NCBI GenBank assembly: GCA_039707465.1
Contig: CM077644.1
Span: 219,456,962-219,520,961, forward strand
Reading direction: 5' to 3'
Source: Rhabdophis nuchalis
Taxonomy: Eukaryota; Chordata; Lepidosauria; Squamata; Natricidae
Length of the DNA stretch: 64,000 bases
Both the position numbers and the translations under genes were made by a program. The notes under the pieces were generated by a model, which did not search any database, had not been told where the DNA came from, and was given only the letters and a program-made list of their open reading frames with translations. Positions 22,601 through 31,804 of this stretch are shown piece by piece; positions within the stretch are counted from its first letter, which is position 1; each line of letters begins with the position of its first letter.

Positions 22601-25600
22601 CTGCCTCTAAATAAGCAATCATCAGTGCAAGTGACAACTGTGGCAGGAAGGTGGCTATCATTAATAGGTCTTCTGGTATGATGTAGTACATTCAGACCAA
22701 GGTTGGTCAGTGGAGAAAGAGTGGAATTATGGAGGGAATCCTACTCTCATAATGGTTGGCACTGTTTTATTGAGTATAAAAGTGCTTAGCTTTTGACCAT
22801 TACTAAATACATTTATATACAGTAGCTAGATGACACTGTATTGTATTTTATTTTAACCTATATCTGTATTATTCTTTTAGCGTGTGTTTTACATTTAGGC
22901 CTCTTTTTTTACTTTTAAATCAGTGGTTAATACATTTTGGGTTGAGAGCATGAAAAATCTACCAGGGCTTGGTCTCAACCCAAAGTTTTGAAAGTCATCA
23001 AAAAAGTTGTCATTCTTTTTCTGATTATAAACTAGCTGTTAAAAGTCTTAAGTTTCCCCAGTTTAAAGAAAAATGAAAGGGGGGGGGGGCATGTAAAAGG
23101 AGTGTATACCCTTCTCTGCTCCCCATGGATTTTGGTTTCCAAAGATATAGAGCCACAATGTTGGGCTGTGATATTCCCAACAATCAGCAGCAAATGTGTA
23201 TCTGTTGCTGCCTTGTAGTGGTGATCATATGAAAGAGTGTTTTTAGCAAATTGTGGGGGAAGAGTTTAAGCCATGGTTTTTGGGAGGGGGTGCATTGTAA
23301 GACAATAACAAAAGCCCCCCCTCCCCTCCATTGCTGCTTTCTTGAAGAAGAAAACTGAGTCCAACTGCTTTTAAGTGCGAGTGGGTGGAGGGGATAAGAT
23401 AGAGACAGAGTTATGTTCATGTCTTTCTGGCCCTTAGTGAAATGCAGATCTTTATCTCTTCTGTAATCTCTGGGTGGCAATGATTATTATTTAGCAGATA
23501 TGTGTTAGCTGTATACATATGGTTGGAACATGTGTAATGACCATTTACAACTACCACCACAGGATTAAAACATATCAAATTCATTGTCGCTGTGGATATA
23601 TTCTGCTTAATTATTAGTATAAAGCTATGACAAATATATGGCATATGTACCAGTGTTACAGATTTGGCTTTTTGGCCTTTGTATGTGATCTATTTAAGCT
23701 AAAATTTCCTTGTATGGAAAAATACTTAAGAAAAAACTCTGTATATATCTGGCCATTTTTTTATTGTATACTCACATCCATTCTCAATGAAGAAACTCAG
23801 GTTTATATCATGTTCCACACCAGCTTCTGAACAATCTTTCCTTGAAATGGGAGGTTGGATACAAGTTATTCTCAGAACAGCAGGGTCAAAGAATCGCTCA
23901 TTGAGAAGGATGCCTATCATGGCTTCCTTCAAGGAAGATGGCACAATTCCTCTTCCAAAGAGTCAATAAACAGATCTAGCTTCTGTTACCTCCTTGACTG
24001 CAGTGCCCCAAGTAGGGCAAGAATTGTGGCGCTCACAGCAAAAGAGCCTGACTTCAAAGCAATCTCAGATAGCCTCACAAGGTGGTATGTTTGTCATCTT
24101 GATAGGCTTCATTGATAACTAAGTGAATGTTTTGCTAAGTAACTCTGCTTTTTGTTATAAAATAGTTTGTGGCAGTTTCCCACAATGCTTTAAAAGTCCC
24201 TCTTATCATATCTTCCTTTGTATGAATAGCATATGCTGTTAACTTCTTCCCTCTTGAACTTTTGAAGAGATGGCCTACTGTGATGTTGTCAGCTAAACTG
24301 ATCTCTGTACAATACTCTTCCCTCTTTAAAGGGCTTTGTGACCCAAAACACACAATGGAAAAAATTCTCCCCCTCATCTCTGGGTAAAATGTTTGATGAC
24401 AGTTTTTTTACTGTTAATAATTAAAAATACCAGTGTAAAGCCACTTCAGAGGAACTTTCAGTACATTTATTACAGATTAAGGATACATTGAGTCCTGACT
24501 AGTATTTCCTTTTTAAGGGCTGAGTGGATGATATGTTACCATTAAGTTTAACTCAGACTCACAGAATGCATCTTTGGTTTTCATCCACTTTAGGACCTCA
24601 ACTGCTAAATGTTCAAGCAATAGATGATCATTTTGTGGACTCTAAAAATAGGGCACAATTATGTTGTATGTGAGATCAGACAAGCCAATTTGAGGAACTG
24701 TGACTGCTGTATGAGCTAAAATATTAGAAAACACTTTTTGGTCACTCTTCAAAGGCAGCTTGCATAACTGATAACTTTTGGGAATCTCAACAATTCTAGA
24801 GTTCTCCCATGGATTTCTCATCTTGTCTAAAATGTTTGCATATATCTGCCAAGTGTTCCATCATGAAGACTGATCCTATCTACACTATATTGCCAAAAGT
24901 ATTTGCTCACCCATCCAAATAATCAATCAGGTGTTCCAATCACTTGCATGGCCACAGGTGTAGAAAACCAAGTACCTAGGCATGCAGACTGTTATTACAA
25001 ACATTTGTGAAAGAATGGGTCACTCAGGAGCTCAGCGTGGAACTGTGATAGGATGCCGCCTGTGCAATAAATCCAGTCGTGAAATTTCCTCGTTCCTAAA
25101 TATTCCTCAGTCAACTGTCAGCTGTATTATCAGAATGTGGAAGTGTTTGGGAACGACAGCAACTCAGCCACAAAGTGGTAGGCCATGTAAACTGACGGAA
25201 TGGGGTCAGCGGATGCTGAGGCGCATAGTGCAAAGAGGTCGCCAACGTTCTGCATAGTCAATTGCTACAGACCTCCAAACTTCATGTGGCCTTCAAAGTA
25301 GCTCAAGAACAGTGCGCAGTGGATCGACATCATATTGAACCCTATGGATTATGAATGGGATGTCACTTACTGTAAGTTCATATGCGAGTAAAGGCAGGTG
25401 AGCGAATACTTTTGGCAATACAGTGTATGTCTTTTACCATGCATACTGTAGAAATTTCCTATTTCCCGAATTCTTACAGGCCCTGTCTTTACCACCTGCC
25501 TGTCTCAGTAAGAACCTGCCTTACTGGTGGCTGTGGCATACTGACTAAATCAAAAGTTGCTGGTTTGGTAAAGAGTGGAATCCCACCTACTAGAGACAAG

Positions 25601-28600
25601 ATGTTTTTACTGTCCTTTGCATCAGGAGACTACTGCTAAAGGCTAATTACATCACTGGCCCTCTTCATTGATCAGGCAGGCAGCAATCTCCGTGGAACAA
25701 AAGAGTAAAACAATAAACCCCAGGCAGAATACTACTTGCATTCTACAAAGGGCAGTTGGCATGATTGCCATAACAGATTTCATAATTTGACAGTGTGAAA
25801 TAAAGGTAGACATTCATCTGGAGCTGTAGAGGGATCAAAAAATTTCAGAATCGGGTCCTGTGACTCTACATAGCTGTGCATATGCATCTCTTTAGAACCA
25901 GCGGGGAAGAGTTTTTGAAGCAGCTGAAGCCCGAAAATTTCCATGAGTAGCAAAGCACCTTATATAAATGCTATCCCTAGTGTCTAGTATCCTAGGAGAG
26001 CCTGCGGCAGGAGGACCTATTGGCTAAGGCAAAAGCAATAGGCTTGGGGTGTCCACTATAGGCTGAGCTTTAGAGGTATGTCCTGTGCAAATTGTGGCAA
26101 TCTTGGCAGTGGAGAGGCTTTTTTCAGCCTCATATATTTTGCTTGGCACACCAGCTATGCAAAATGGGTGAGCTGACTAGATTTAAAAGTCTCCATTGCA
26201 AAACTTTAAAAATCATCTTCTAAAGAAAATGTTTAAGGTTCAGGAATTAGTTCAATCCTATGCCTACATTTGGACCAAAGTACAACTTCTTTGTTGACCA
26301 AATCAGTTGACACTTTTTTGTGTGCTACCTCCAAATGTTTAACTATTTTCAAAGAATAGGCTTTGCACACATTCAACAAAGTCCATTCATGAGTCTATAG
26401 AAATAAAGGAGTGTGTCTCTGCATGGCAAGAAGAGAAAAGAAAACTGAGGAAATGTAAAGAAGGGATTGGTGATCTTATTGTATATGAACTGGTATTTAA
26501 CTTTTCCTTGTAAGCATTGTTATGCTCGGATCCTTTTTTTCTCTGCTGCCTTTATTCCATTGAGGAGCATAAACACACCAAATGAATGGAATTCAGCCTT
26601 GTAAAAAAAAATCCAGGACTAGGATTCAAAGTGCCCTTTTAGGTAACCTTAAAATGTAGCCTGGGCCCACTTCATTAAATGGCTTCCCTTGGTGATAATG
26701 ATCTGTTGTGGACGTTAGAATGCTGCCTCAGTATCTCTTTGCTTGCCCTTATGAGATAGATATATAATTGCACCATCCCTCTATTTCATCAGGGATTGTA
26801 TTCTGCAGAAGTATTCATTGTATATGTCATTGTACAAGATGGGGCTGTGAATTAGATCAGGGGTCTGCAACCTTTGCAACTTTTAAGTCTGAAGGACTTC
26901 AGACTTAAAGTTGCAAAGGTTGGAGACCCCTGAATTAGATGGATCACCTCAGAGTTAAAATCCCCTTTGTTTTCTGTGGTCTTGGCTTTAAAAATGAGTT
27001 GCAAGCATCTGACTTACATTTAGCGTTTATGCAGGGGTGGGTTCCGACAGCCACTACTGCTGGTTTGTTCGTGTGTGCACATGATGGTGGCGCCTATGGC
27101 CTGCCCAGGAAGCAGTTTGGGGATGTGGCAGGCCTGGGTCGCTGCTGGTTCCTGCAACGCAGGCTGCCAAACCACTACCAGTTCCTCCGAACCAGTAGGA
27201 ACCCACTACTATGTATATGCAAAGAGATGCTGAAGCTACAACAGAGCTTAAGGCTTAAAAATTATCTGATTATCGCAGTCTTTGTTTGAAGTCTGACTTT
27301 TGCAGACATACACCTCCTCCACTATTCTTTCATTCAGTAGTTCTGTTTTTTAGTTAAAAACAAAACACAGTGCATGGCTTGCATCTTATAAGCTGTTAAG
27401 ATGGTGTGAGAAGAGATCTCATTGCAGAGTATAATTGCATGGAGACACATAGCAGGAGCAGCATTGTAGTGGAAAATTTTGCTGTGGTGGAACACGTCAT
27501 CACCAGGCACTAAGAAGAATCTCAAAATAAAATAAAAACAAAAGCCTGTGTCCTGTTGAGGCAGCTCTCTATTTACATCCAGAGGATTTGGCAGTCTATG
27601 AACAAAGAACTAGAGAAAATGACTAGATGTAACTACATATTAGTCATTTTTTTTGTCAGATCTTCTACAACTATCTAATGGTGGTTCCAAAAACCCTTTT
27701 AAGTTTGCTGGCTGTGATGTTTATAATCTTAGAAGGCAAATATTTCTCTTCTTGGAAATATATTAAATGGATCTATGGCACTTTTTGAAAAAGAAATGTA
27801 GCGGAATGAGGGTTGCATTTCAACTTCCAATGAAAAAGTCTTAGATCAAAAGCCAGGAATAGCATACTCAGTATATTTGTAGCAAAAATTGTATGTTTAA
27901 TTATGGGTGAAATGTTACCTACCTTGCCTAAACATATCTTGATGTAACCTATGGATGGTCATGACCTACGGGAAGGTCATTTTAAATTAATAAAAGAACT
28001 TTTAAATGTAGCCTGTAAATACATCATGTAATATAATTAAATACAATATAAATTACCACCTTTGGAATAGGGTAGAGAAATGGCTCCATTGTAAATGTAT
28101 AAACAGGTCATTTGACTCCATCCTTTTGCTCAGGACCAGCAAGCTTAGAAATGCCTTGGCACTGATGTCTCCACAACTAGAATCTTTCAAACTCCCACTC
28201 TGCTGTAACCTCTTAATCCCTCATACTCCCTGCAATTGGCAGCAGTCCAAAAACTTGCACAATATTCATGAAAAAGCCATTGGAAACATCTCTGTGGCTG
28301 AACAAACTGAAATATAATTCTTGGTTCACCTGTGCATTATTTGTACAATTTATATGCCACTCCAATTTAAAAAGATTCTAATGTATTATTACCTAATACT
28401 TGCAATAATCTCCACCTTGAAAAACCTAATGGAACCCAATTAACAACTTCTGAAAGATGGTGGAACTTAGTGATAACATGAATATAGGATTGCATATTAG
28501 TTGTGCAGATAAAGGAAACTAAGATTACATAATCTTTTCAGTTTAATATATGGTAGTGTAAACGTTAAAAAGACTTTTTGAAACTTTAGGATGAGTTTGT

Positions 28601-31360
28601 AAACTTTATAATCCTACAAATGGGCATGGACGGCATATAGATTTTAGAATAGAGAATAAATAATATTTTGCATTTGCCTCAATAGAAAGATCTGATCTCA
28701 GAGGAACTGGTCATCCTACTTCCTGCCACTCTCAGCCTTCAGGGCTTTTATGATATAATGTCCCAGAAAGCGATGTGCCCTGAAAAATCACAAATATGCT
28801 AGATCCAACCCCTTCCAACTTTAGAAAAATCCCTTAATTTGTCTCAGTTGTAAATGTATTTTATTTTATTTCCTCATTAATCACATTCTTTTAACATCTG
28901 AAGAAGAGAGACAGTGCAGCAAATGTTTCTTCTTTATTTCTGCCGGGAGTCTGGCAAAACACTCAGCAACTTAGTGCCCCTAACATATGGAAATAAAATC
29001 CATGAATAAACATTAAAGCCACGTTTCCTGTTTTGCCATCTCAGTTGTTCAGAGTCCTGCTTTATGAAACCATTTCTACTTCAGGGAGGTTCAAACACCA
29101 CATTTTAATCATTCATTCAATCTTGACATATTGGCAAGTCAGATGAAATCCTACCAGCTACCACCTAGCTCCCAGGCACTCAACCCGTTTTGTGTTGGAA
29201 CCACAAGTTTCTAAACGACTGTCTTAAGGTTCCACCTTTTCTCCCACTCATAACCACATACACCACCTTCCCTCCTACTTGTGTAACGTCGCTCTGCCAA
29301 CTACAGCAATTGCTTGTGTGTGGAAACCATATTAGCCAAGTAAAGCATTTTTCAATGTCTTCAGTGGAATTCCTAAACTGGAAAAAAGGATGAACGCCAG
29401 CCTGCTTTTTTTAGACCACCAGAATAACTCCTGGCTGTAGTTCCCATTGGAAATAAATGGTTTACATTAGTGTAACGGTCAGTCACAGAAAAGGTCTAGA
29501 GAAAACTGTTTGGCTTGGAACACTACTATGCAATTTTATTATGCTGAACTTCATACCTGCCTTCGTGTCAAAACTCCTGCATTAGTCTTTGAAGAATGTG
29601 CCTGCAGAATGTCTTAAACTTCAATCATACAAACATTTAAGAAAGTCAGACCAAATACAGCTTGAATCTATGACAACCTTACCTGGTTATTTAATAATTG
29701 CTCCATATAGCATTAAACTTCAGTCTTTTTATAACAGAAGAACACAGATGAGTACCAAAAAGGTGATGTAATCACTAGTTTCAGAAACCTAAGCCTGCCT
29801 ATGTGCATTCATTCAGATAGATCTAATGTTTCTAGCAGGCAGGTAGCGTTTCATGTTTATCTTTGGAAGCACACATGCGACTTGCAGTTCAGTTCATAGC
29901 ATGTGTAACTTCCCACAACGATTTGCTTCTGTTAGTATTTTTCATGCCCAGGGCACCATATAATTATTTGCTGAATAGTTACAGTATATGAGGATAAACG
30001 TACTTGCCAACCTCTTAGTGCTCCTCCCTTATGGATATTAAGGAACTAGGGTCAGTTCTAGGCAAATATTGCTTGGGAGGAAGGAGCAGTTTTGTGACTG
30101 TTCTAAAGACAAGTGGAAGCTCCTTCAGCAAATGCTATGTCTGGTTCTGGTCATTACTGCTACTGTTTTATGATTAATATTGCCATACTCTTAAGAACTT
30201 TTAGACACCTCAGAATACTTGTAAGGAAATGTTTGTCACAGTGACGGTCAAAGAAATGGTTGTGGCATTGACTATCTCCTTATTTAGAAAAGACAAAAAA
30301 CCATAAGAACATCTGTAACTTATTGAACACCGTACCACTTTGAATTTAAAAATGAGCAACACTTTATACATACATTACAGGCTGATAGAAAGGATGTCTA
30401 TTAAAATATCAAGTGCAATACTGGATATGAAGAAACAGCACTCAAGTTGTCTTTATGTTGATCTTAGCAAGGTGATCTACCCACCTTCTGCTATGCCGAT
30501 ACTATATCCATTACTATCCATTAGGTGATTTTGTTTTCTACCAAAAAAAAAAAACCCTTTAGCTTTTGACAGGTCTTCTGTTCTCTTGCTGAAAGTGTCT
30601 CTTTTGGGTTTTAGCTTTATCTTCAGGCCAGAATGAAACATGACTGGGCAAGACTTTTGCGTCCTACAATCCAGTTTGGACTTGTTGCTTCATCCATTTA
30701 TGTGGGCCTCTCCCGTGTTTCTGATTACAAGCATCACTGGAGCGACGTATTGTCTGGACTCATCCAGGGAGCACTAGTAGCAACCCTTATCGTAAGTCTG
30801 TAACTATTTCCCCCCCCTACCATTTGATCAATTCCATTTTCAAATAAGCTAATTTGACTTAAGCCTTTCTGGGGTTCCCCCCCCCCCCCACTGAAATAAA
30901 TAGCAAAGGGGCTTTCATATATTTAAACCACCAGTTATGTGTGTCATAGGTTCACTGCAATGGGGAAAAGATGACATGAAGTTTTGCATTTGCCAATACT
31001 ATATTCTGCAGTATTGCAACAGCCTTTTACCACATTTCACTGTCCCGCATATTGGTCTTTCCCCATTACCTGTTCTGTAAATCAATTGTTGGGTGCCAGC
31101 CCCCACTTCCAGAGAAGGTCTTCCAGTTCGAGTGTCCCCAGTGGCTGATGTGCACAGGAGGACAGTAGCAATAATGTAAGTGCTGTTCTATCTGCTGATG
31201 TGTTATACCAACTATTGTGTCCCTACAGGTTGTGTATGTCTCAGATTTCTTCAAGGAGAGAGGTCGCACATTTAAACAGAAGGAGGAAGAAGATTCACAT
31301 ACAACTCTACATGAGACGCCTACCAACGGAAATCACTATGGCAGTAATCACCAGCCATGA
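16546..31360 (+). CDS. PLPP1: PLPP1 (lipid phosphate phosphohydrolase 1), 3' part: last three coding exons
   Basis: PLPP1 (PPAP2A, LPP1) is a six-pass membrane phosphatase that removes phosphate from lipid phosphates such as lysophosphatidate, phosphatidate and sphingosine-1-phosphate on the outer or luminal face. Three exons join in frame: 16546-16603 (58 nt), 30615-30791 (177 nt) and 31229-31360 (132 nt with stop). Together they give about 121 residues of a family usually near 284 long. Seen directly: motif C2 (YSGHSS) in the first exon, and motif C3 ([12 protein letters not shown]) in the second. The tail ends [16 protein letters not shown], close to the mammalian end. The exons with the start, alternative exon 2 and motif C1 were not found, so the first 16.5 kb is probably one intron. 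The gene converges on MTREX. Confidence 0.95.
17285..17368. mobile_element. End of a hAT-like non-autonomous element, cut by LINE copy 4
   Basis: Reads 'tggcaaatggctccgcgtgcc', 'acctgtggcacacatgcca' and 'taggttcgcc', the reverse of the terminus seen at 7274. LINE copy 4 begins right where the terminus should finish. Confidence 0.55.
17369..17832 (+). mobile_element. LINE copy 4, 5'-truncated, with (ATTCG)n tail
   Basis: Enters the family ORF2 at 'cctagctacctgcgggatc' and stays open to the stop at 17615-17617. The 3' UTR box reads 'tgtgccccgcctcgagttcc' and the tail is (ATTCG)n at 17811-17832, a pentanucleotide unlike the other copies. It is fused upstream to a hAT-like end and downstream to a CR1 fragment. 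Confidence 0.85.
17836..18010 (-). mobile_element. CR1 LINE 3' end, antisense
   Basis: 'ccctataccatttcagac', 'acttccagtgttggagc' and 'tgttccactgattaattgt' match the other antisense CR1 pieces. Its outermost part is missing where LINE copy 4 joins. Confidence 0.7.
18011..19960. other. PLPP1 intron, no recognised feature
   Basis: Noncoding, AT-rich; a few lines beyond 18011 may be more CR1 but are not clear. A short inverted pair occurs near 18945-19020 (ttgtttggaggga and tcctccaaacga). Confidence 0.45.
19961..20074. mobile_element. hAT-type foldback MITE, TSD CTCTCGAT/CTCTAGAT
   Basis: 114 bp with CAGGGGTCTCCAACCTTTGC inverted ends. The flanking octamers at 19953-19960 and 20075-20082 match at 7 of 8 bases. 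Confidence 0.82.
20612..20910 (+). mobile_element. 5S rRNA-derived SINE remnants
   Basis: Two stretches resemble the internal promoter region of 5S rRNA. One is 'gaagctaagcagaagaggtc' followed by 'ttggttaatacttttggtgagacc' (20647-20692). The other is 'attaagtagggtcggacctg' (20840-20860) with 'cttagtctttgaatagaagac'. They are too diverged to be 5S genes and fit a SINE3-type retroposon, known from squamates. Confidence 0.5.
21003..21216. mobile_element. Partial copy of the repeat at 4796-5186
   Basis: Shares 'gggacactgcaattgtagt', 'aaattttgatcatgtgacca' and 'ggttataagtcgaagtctacc' with the longer copy. It keeps the right terminus. Confidence 0.6.
21745..22123. mobile_element. hAT-type non-autonomous element, 379 bp, TSD ATTTAAGG
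   Basis: Ends CAGGTGTCAAACTC and GAGTTTGACATCCTTG are inverted repeats of the CAGGGGTGTCAAACT type. Perfect 8-bp duplications flank it (21737-21744 and 22124-22131). It is the longest member of the cohort. Short frames inside are not genes. Confidence 0.86.
22124..23819. other. PLPP1 intron, no recognised feature
   Basis: Noncoding sequence with a G tract near 23081-23090; nothing else recognised. Confidence 0.45.
23820..23965 (-). pseudogene. Old L2-type LINE reverse-transcriptase fragment, antisense
   Basis: The minus strand reads [20 protein letters not shown], then [21 protein letters not shown]. This parallels the segment [20 protein letters not shown] of the intact copy at 59841-62438, and the PISRKD stretch parallels [10 protein letters not shown]. 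Too short and diverged to be functional. Confidence 0.6.
24883..25425 (+). mobile_element. Tc1/mariner-type transposon, internally deleted
   Basis: Inverted ends (CACTATATTGCCAAAAGTAT and the complement of ATACTTTTGGCAATACAGTG) lie between TA dinucleotides at 24881-24882 and 25426-25427. At 543 bp it is a third of an autonomous Tc1 element. It keeps only the transposase N-terminus. Confidence 0.87.
24982..25257 (+). pseudogene. Tc1-like transposase, N-terminal DNA-binding remnant
   Basis: 91 codons, from [20 protein letters not shown] through [20 protein letters not shown] to [14 protein letters not shown]. The pattern is a pair of helix-turn-helix units with a GRP linker ([20 protein letters not shown]), as in Tc1 transposases. 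The DDE catalytic domain is absent: the frame stops and the right terminal repeat follows within 170 bp. Confidence 0.82.
25430..26857. other. PLPP1 intron, no recognised feature
   Basis: Noncoding sequence; no element called. Confidence 0.45.
26858..26932. mobile_element. hAT-type foldback MITE, 8-bp TSD AATTAGAT
   Basis: 75 bp, the shortest member: CAGGGGTCTGCAACCTTTGC and its complement almost meet in the middle. Perfect duplications at 26850-26857 and 26933-26940. Confidence 0.87.
27028..27214. mobile_element. Probable hAT-type MITE (GGTGGGTTCC ends)
   Basis: Inverted ends CAGGGGTGGGTTCC and GGAACCCACTACTA enclose GC-rich noncoding DNA. Flanking octamers CGTTTATG and TGTATATG agree at 6 of 8. 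A related left end occurs near 20932 (gaggtgggttcctgctgg). Confidence 0.6.
27215..30614. other. PLPP1 intron, no recognised feature
   Basis: The longest stretch without a recognised repeat or gene. Short open frames lack codon or domain signals. An A tract is at 30543-30554, shortly before the next exon's acceptor. Confidence 0.5.
30615..30791 (+). CDS. PLPP1: PLPP1 exon carrying catalytic motif C3
   Basis: A 177-nt, phase-0 exon of 59 codons starting [17 protein letters not shown] and ending GALVATLI. It holds motif C3 (SR, five residues, H, three residues, D), whose His is the catalytic nucleophile in the PAP2 superfamily. Hydrophobic segments on either side fit transmembrane helices 5 and 6. 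Acceptor is ttttag and donor is gtaagt. The following intron is only 437 bp. Confidence 0.95.
30792..31228. other. PLPP1: PLPP1 last intron
   Basis: 437-bp intron, gt...ag, with C tracts near 30820 and 30880-30889. No other feature. Confidence 0.85.
31229..31360 (+). CDS. PLPP1: PLPP1 last coding exon, cytoplasmic tail and stop
   Basis: A 132-nt exon (43 codons plus TGA) after acceptor ctacag. It reads [20 protein letters not shown] and then [22 protein letters not shown]. The start finishes the last membrane helix and the rest is a charged cytosolic tail. The juxtamembrane stretch ([11 protein letters not shown]) differs from the mammalian form while the extreme C-terminus is conserved. Confidence 0.95.
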   Translation, partial: VVYVSDFFKERGRTFKQKEEEDSHTTLHETPTNGNHYGSNHQP

Positions 31361-31600
31361 TATGTGCAAGAGTTATTATCCTGTGGAATCTCCTGCTATT
31401 TAAAAGGAAAATTTCACAAATATTTCTGGTCTCTGTAAAAAACAAATAAATGCCTTTTGAAGAGACTGCTGCTGCTATACCTCTTAAGTGCTCACTTTAT
31501 ATGTATATAGTTAACAACAATGTATCTAAAAACCTCAAATTTCTATTGGTTCAAGCTTATGCTTTATAAACACAATATCCTGACTTTTTTTTTAATTAAA
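31361..31600 (+). other. PLPP1: PLPP1 3' UTR (extent inferred)
   Basis: Noncoding sequence after the PLPP1 stop. An AATAAA hexamer is at 31445-31450 and a variant ATTAAA at 31595-31600. Which is used cannot be told from the sequence. The second lies in a palindrome that also gives ATTAAA on the opposite strand for MTREX. Confidence 0.5.
31591..31600. terminator. Palindromic poly(A)-signal candidate shared by PLPP1 and MTREX
   Basis: The decamer TTTAATTAAA reads ATTAAA on both strands. It lies 231-240 bp after the PLPP1 stop and 152-161 bp after the MTREX stop. ATTAAA is the commonest variant poly(A) hexamer. No AATAAA was seen on the minus strand between the two stops, so this is the best MTREX candidate there. 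Use by either gene is inference. Confidence 0.4.
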
Positions 31601-31751
31601 ATAATGTATAATACTTATTACAAACAGCAATGGAATACATTCAAAATAAGAATCTGTCTTGCTTAGGAAGAGGAAGCACTGGTCATTTTAGTTGCTCTTT
31701 TTTGGAGTAACTGCTGCAGAATGAAGGCTGTTCAGACACCACACAGTCTTC

Positions 31752-31804
31752 TTATAGATAAAGACTTGCAGCAAACACAATGTCTCTCTTGATTTTTGTA
31801 ATTC
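31752..31804 (-). CDS. MTREX: MTREX last coding exon and stop
   Basis: 53 nt ending in TAA at 31752-31754: two bases finishing Gly, then [16 protein letters not shown]. This is the conserved MTR4 C-terminus. The 3' UTR runs toward PLPP1, whose stop is 391 bp away. Confidence 0.95.

Noticed and set aside
25384..25639. Open frame of 85 codons after the Tc1 derivative
   Set aside because: It straddles the transposon end and flanking DNA and shows no domain or splice signals.
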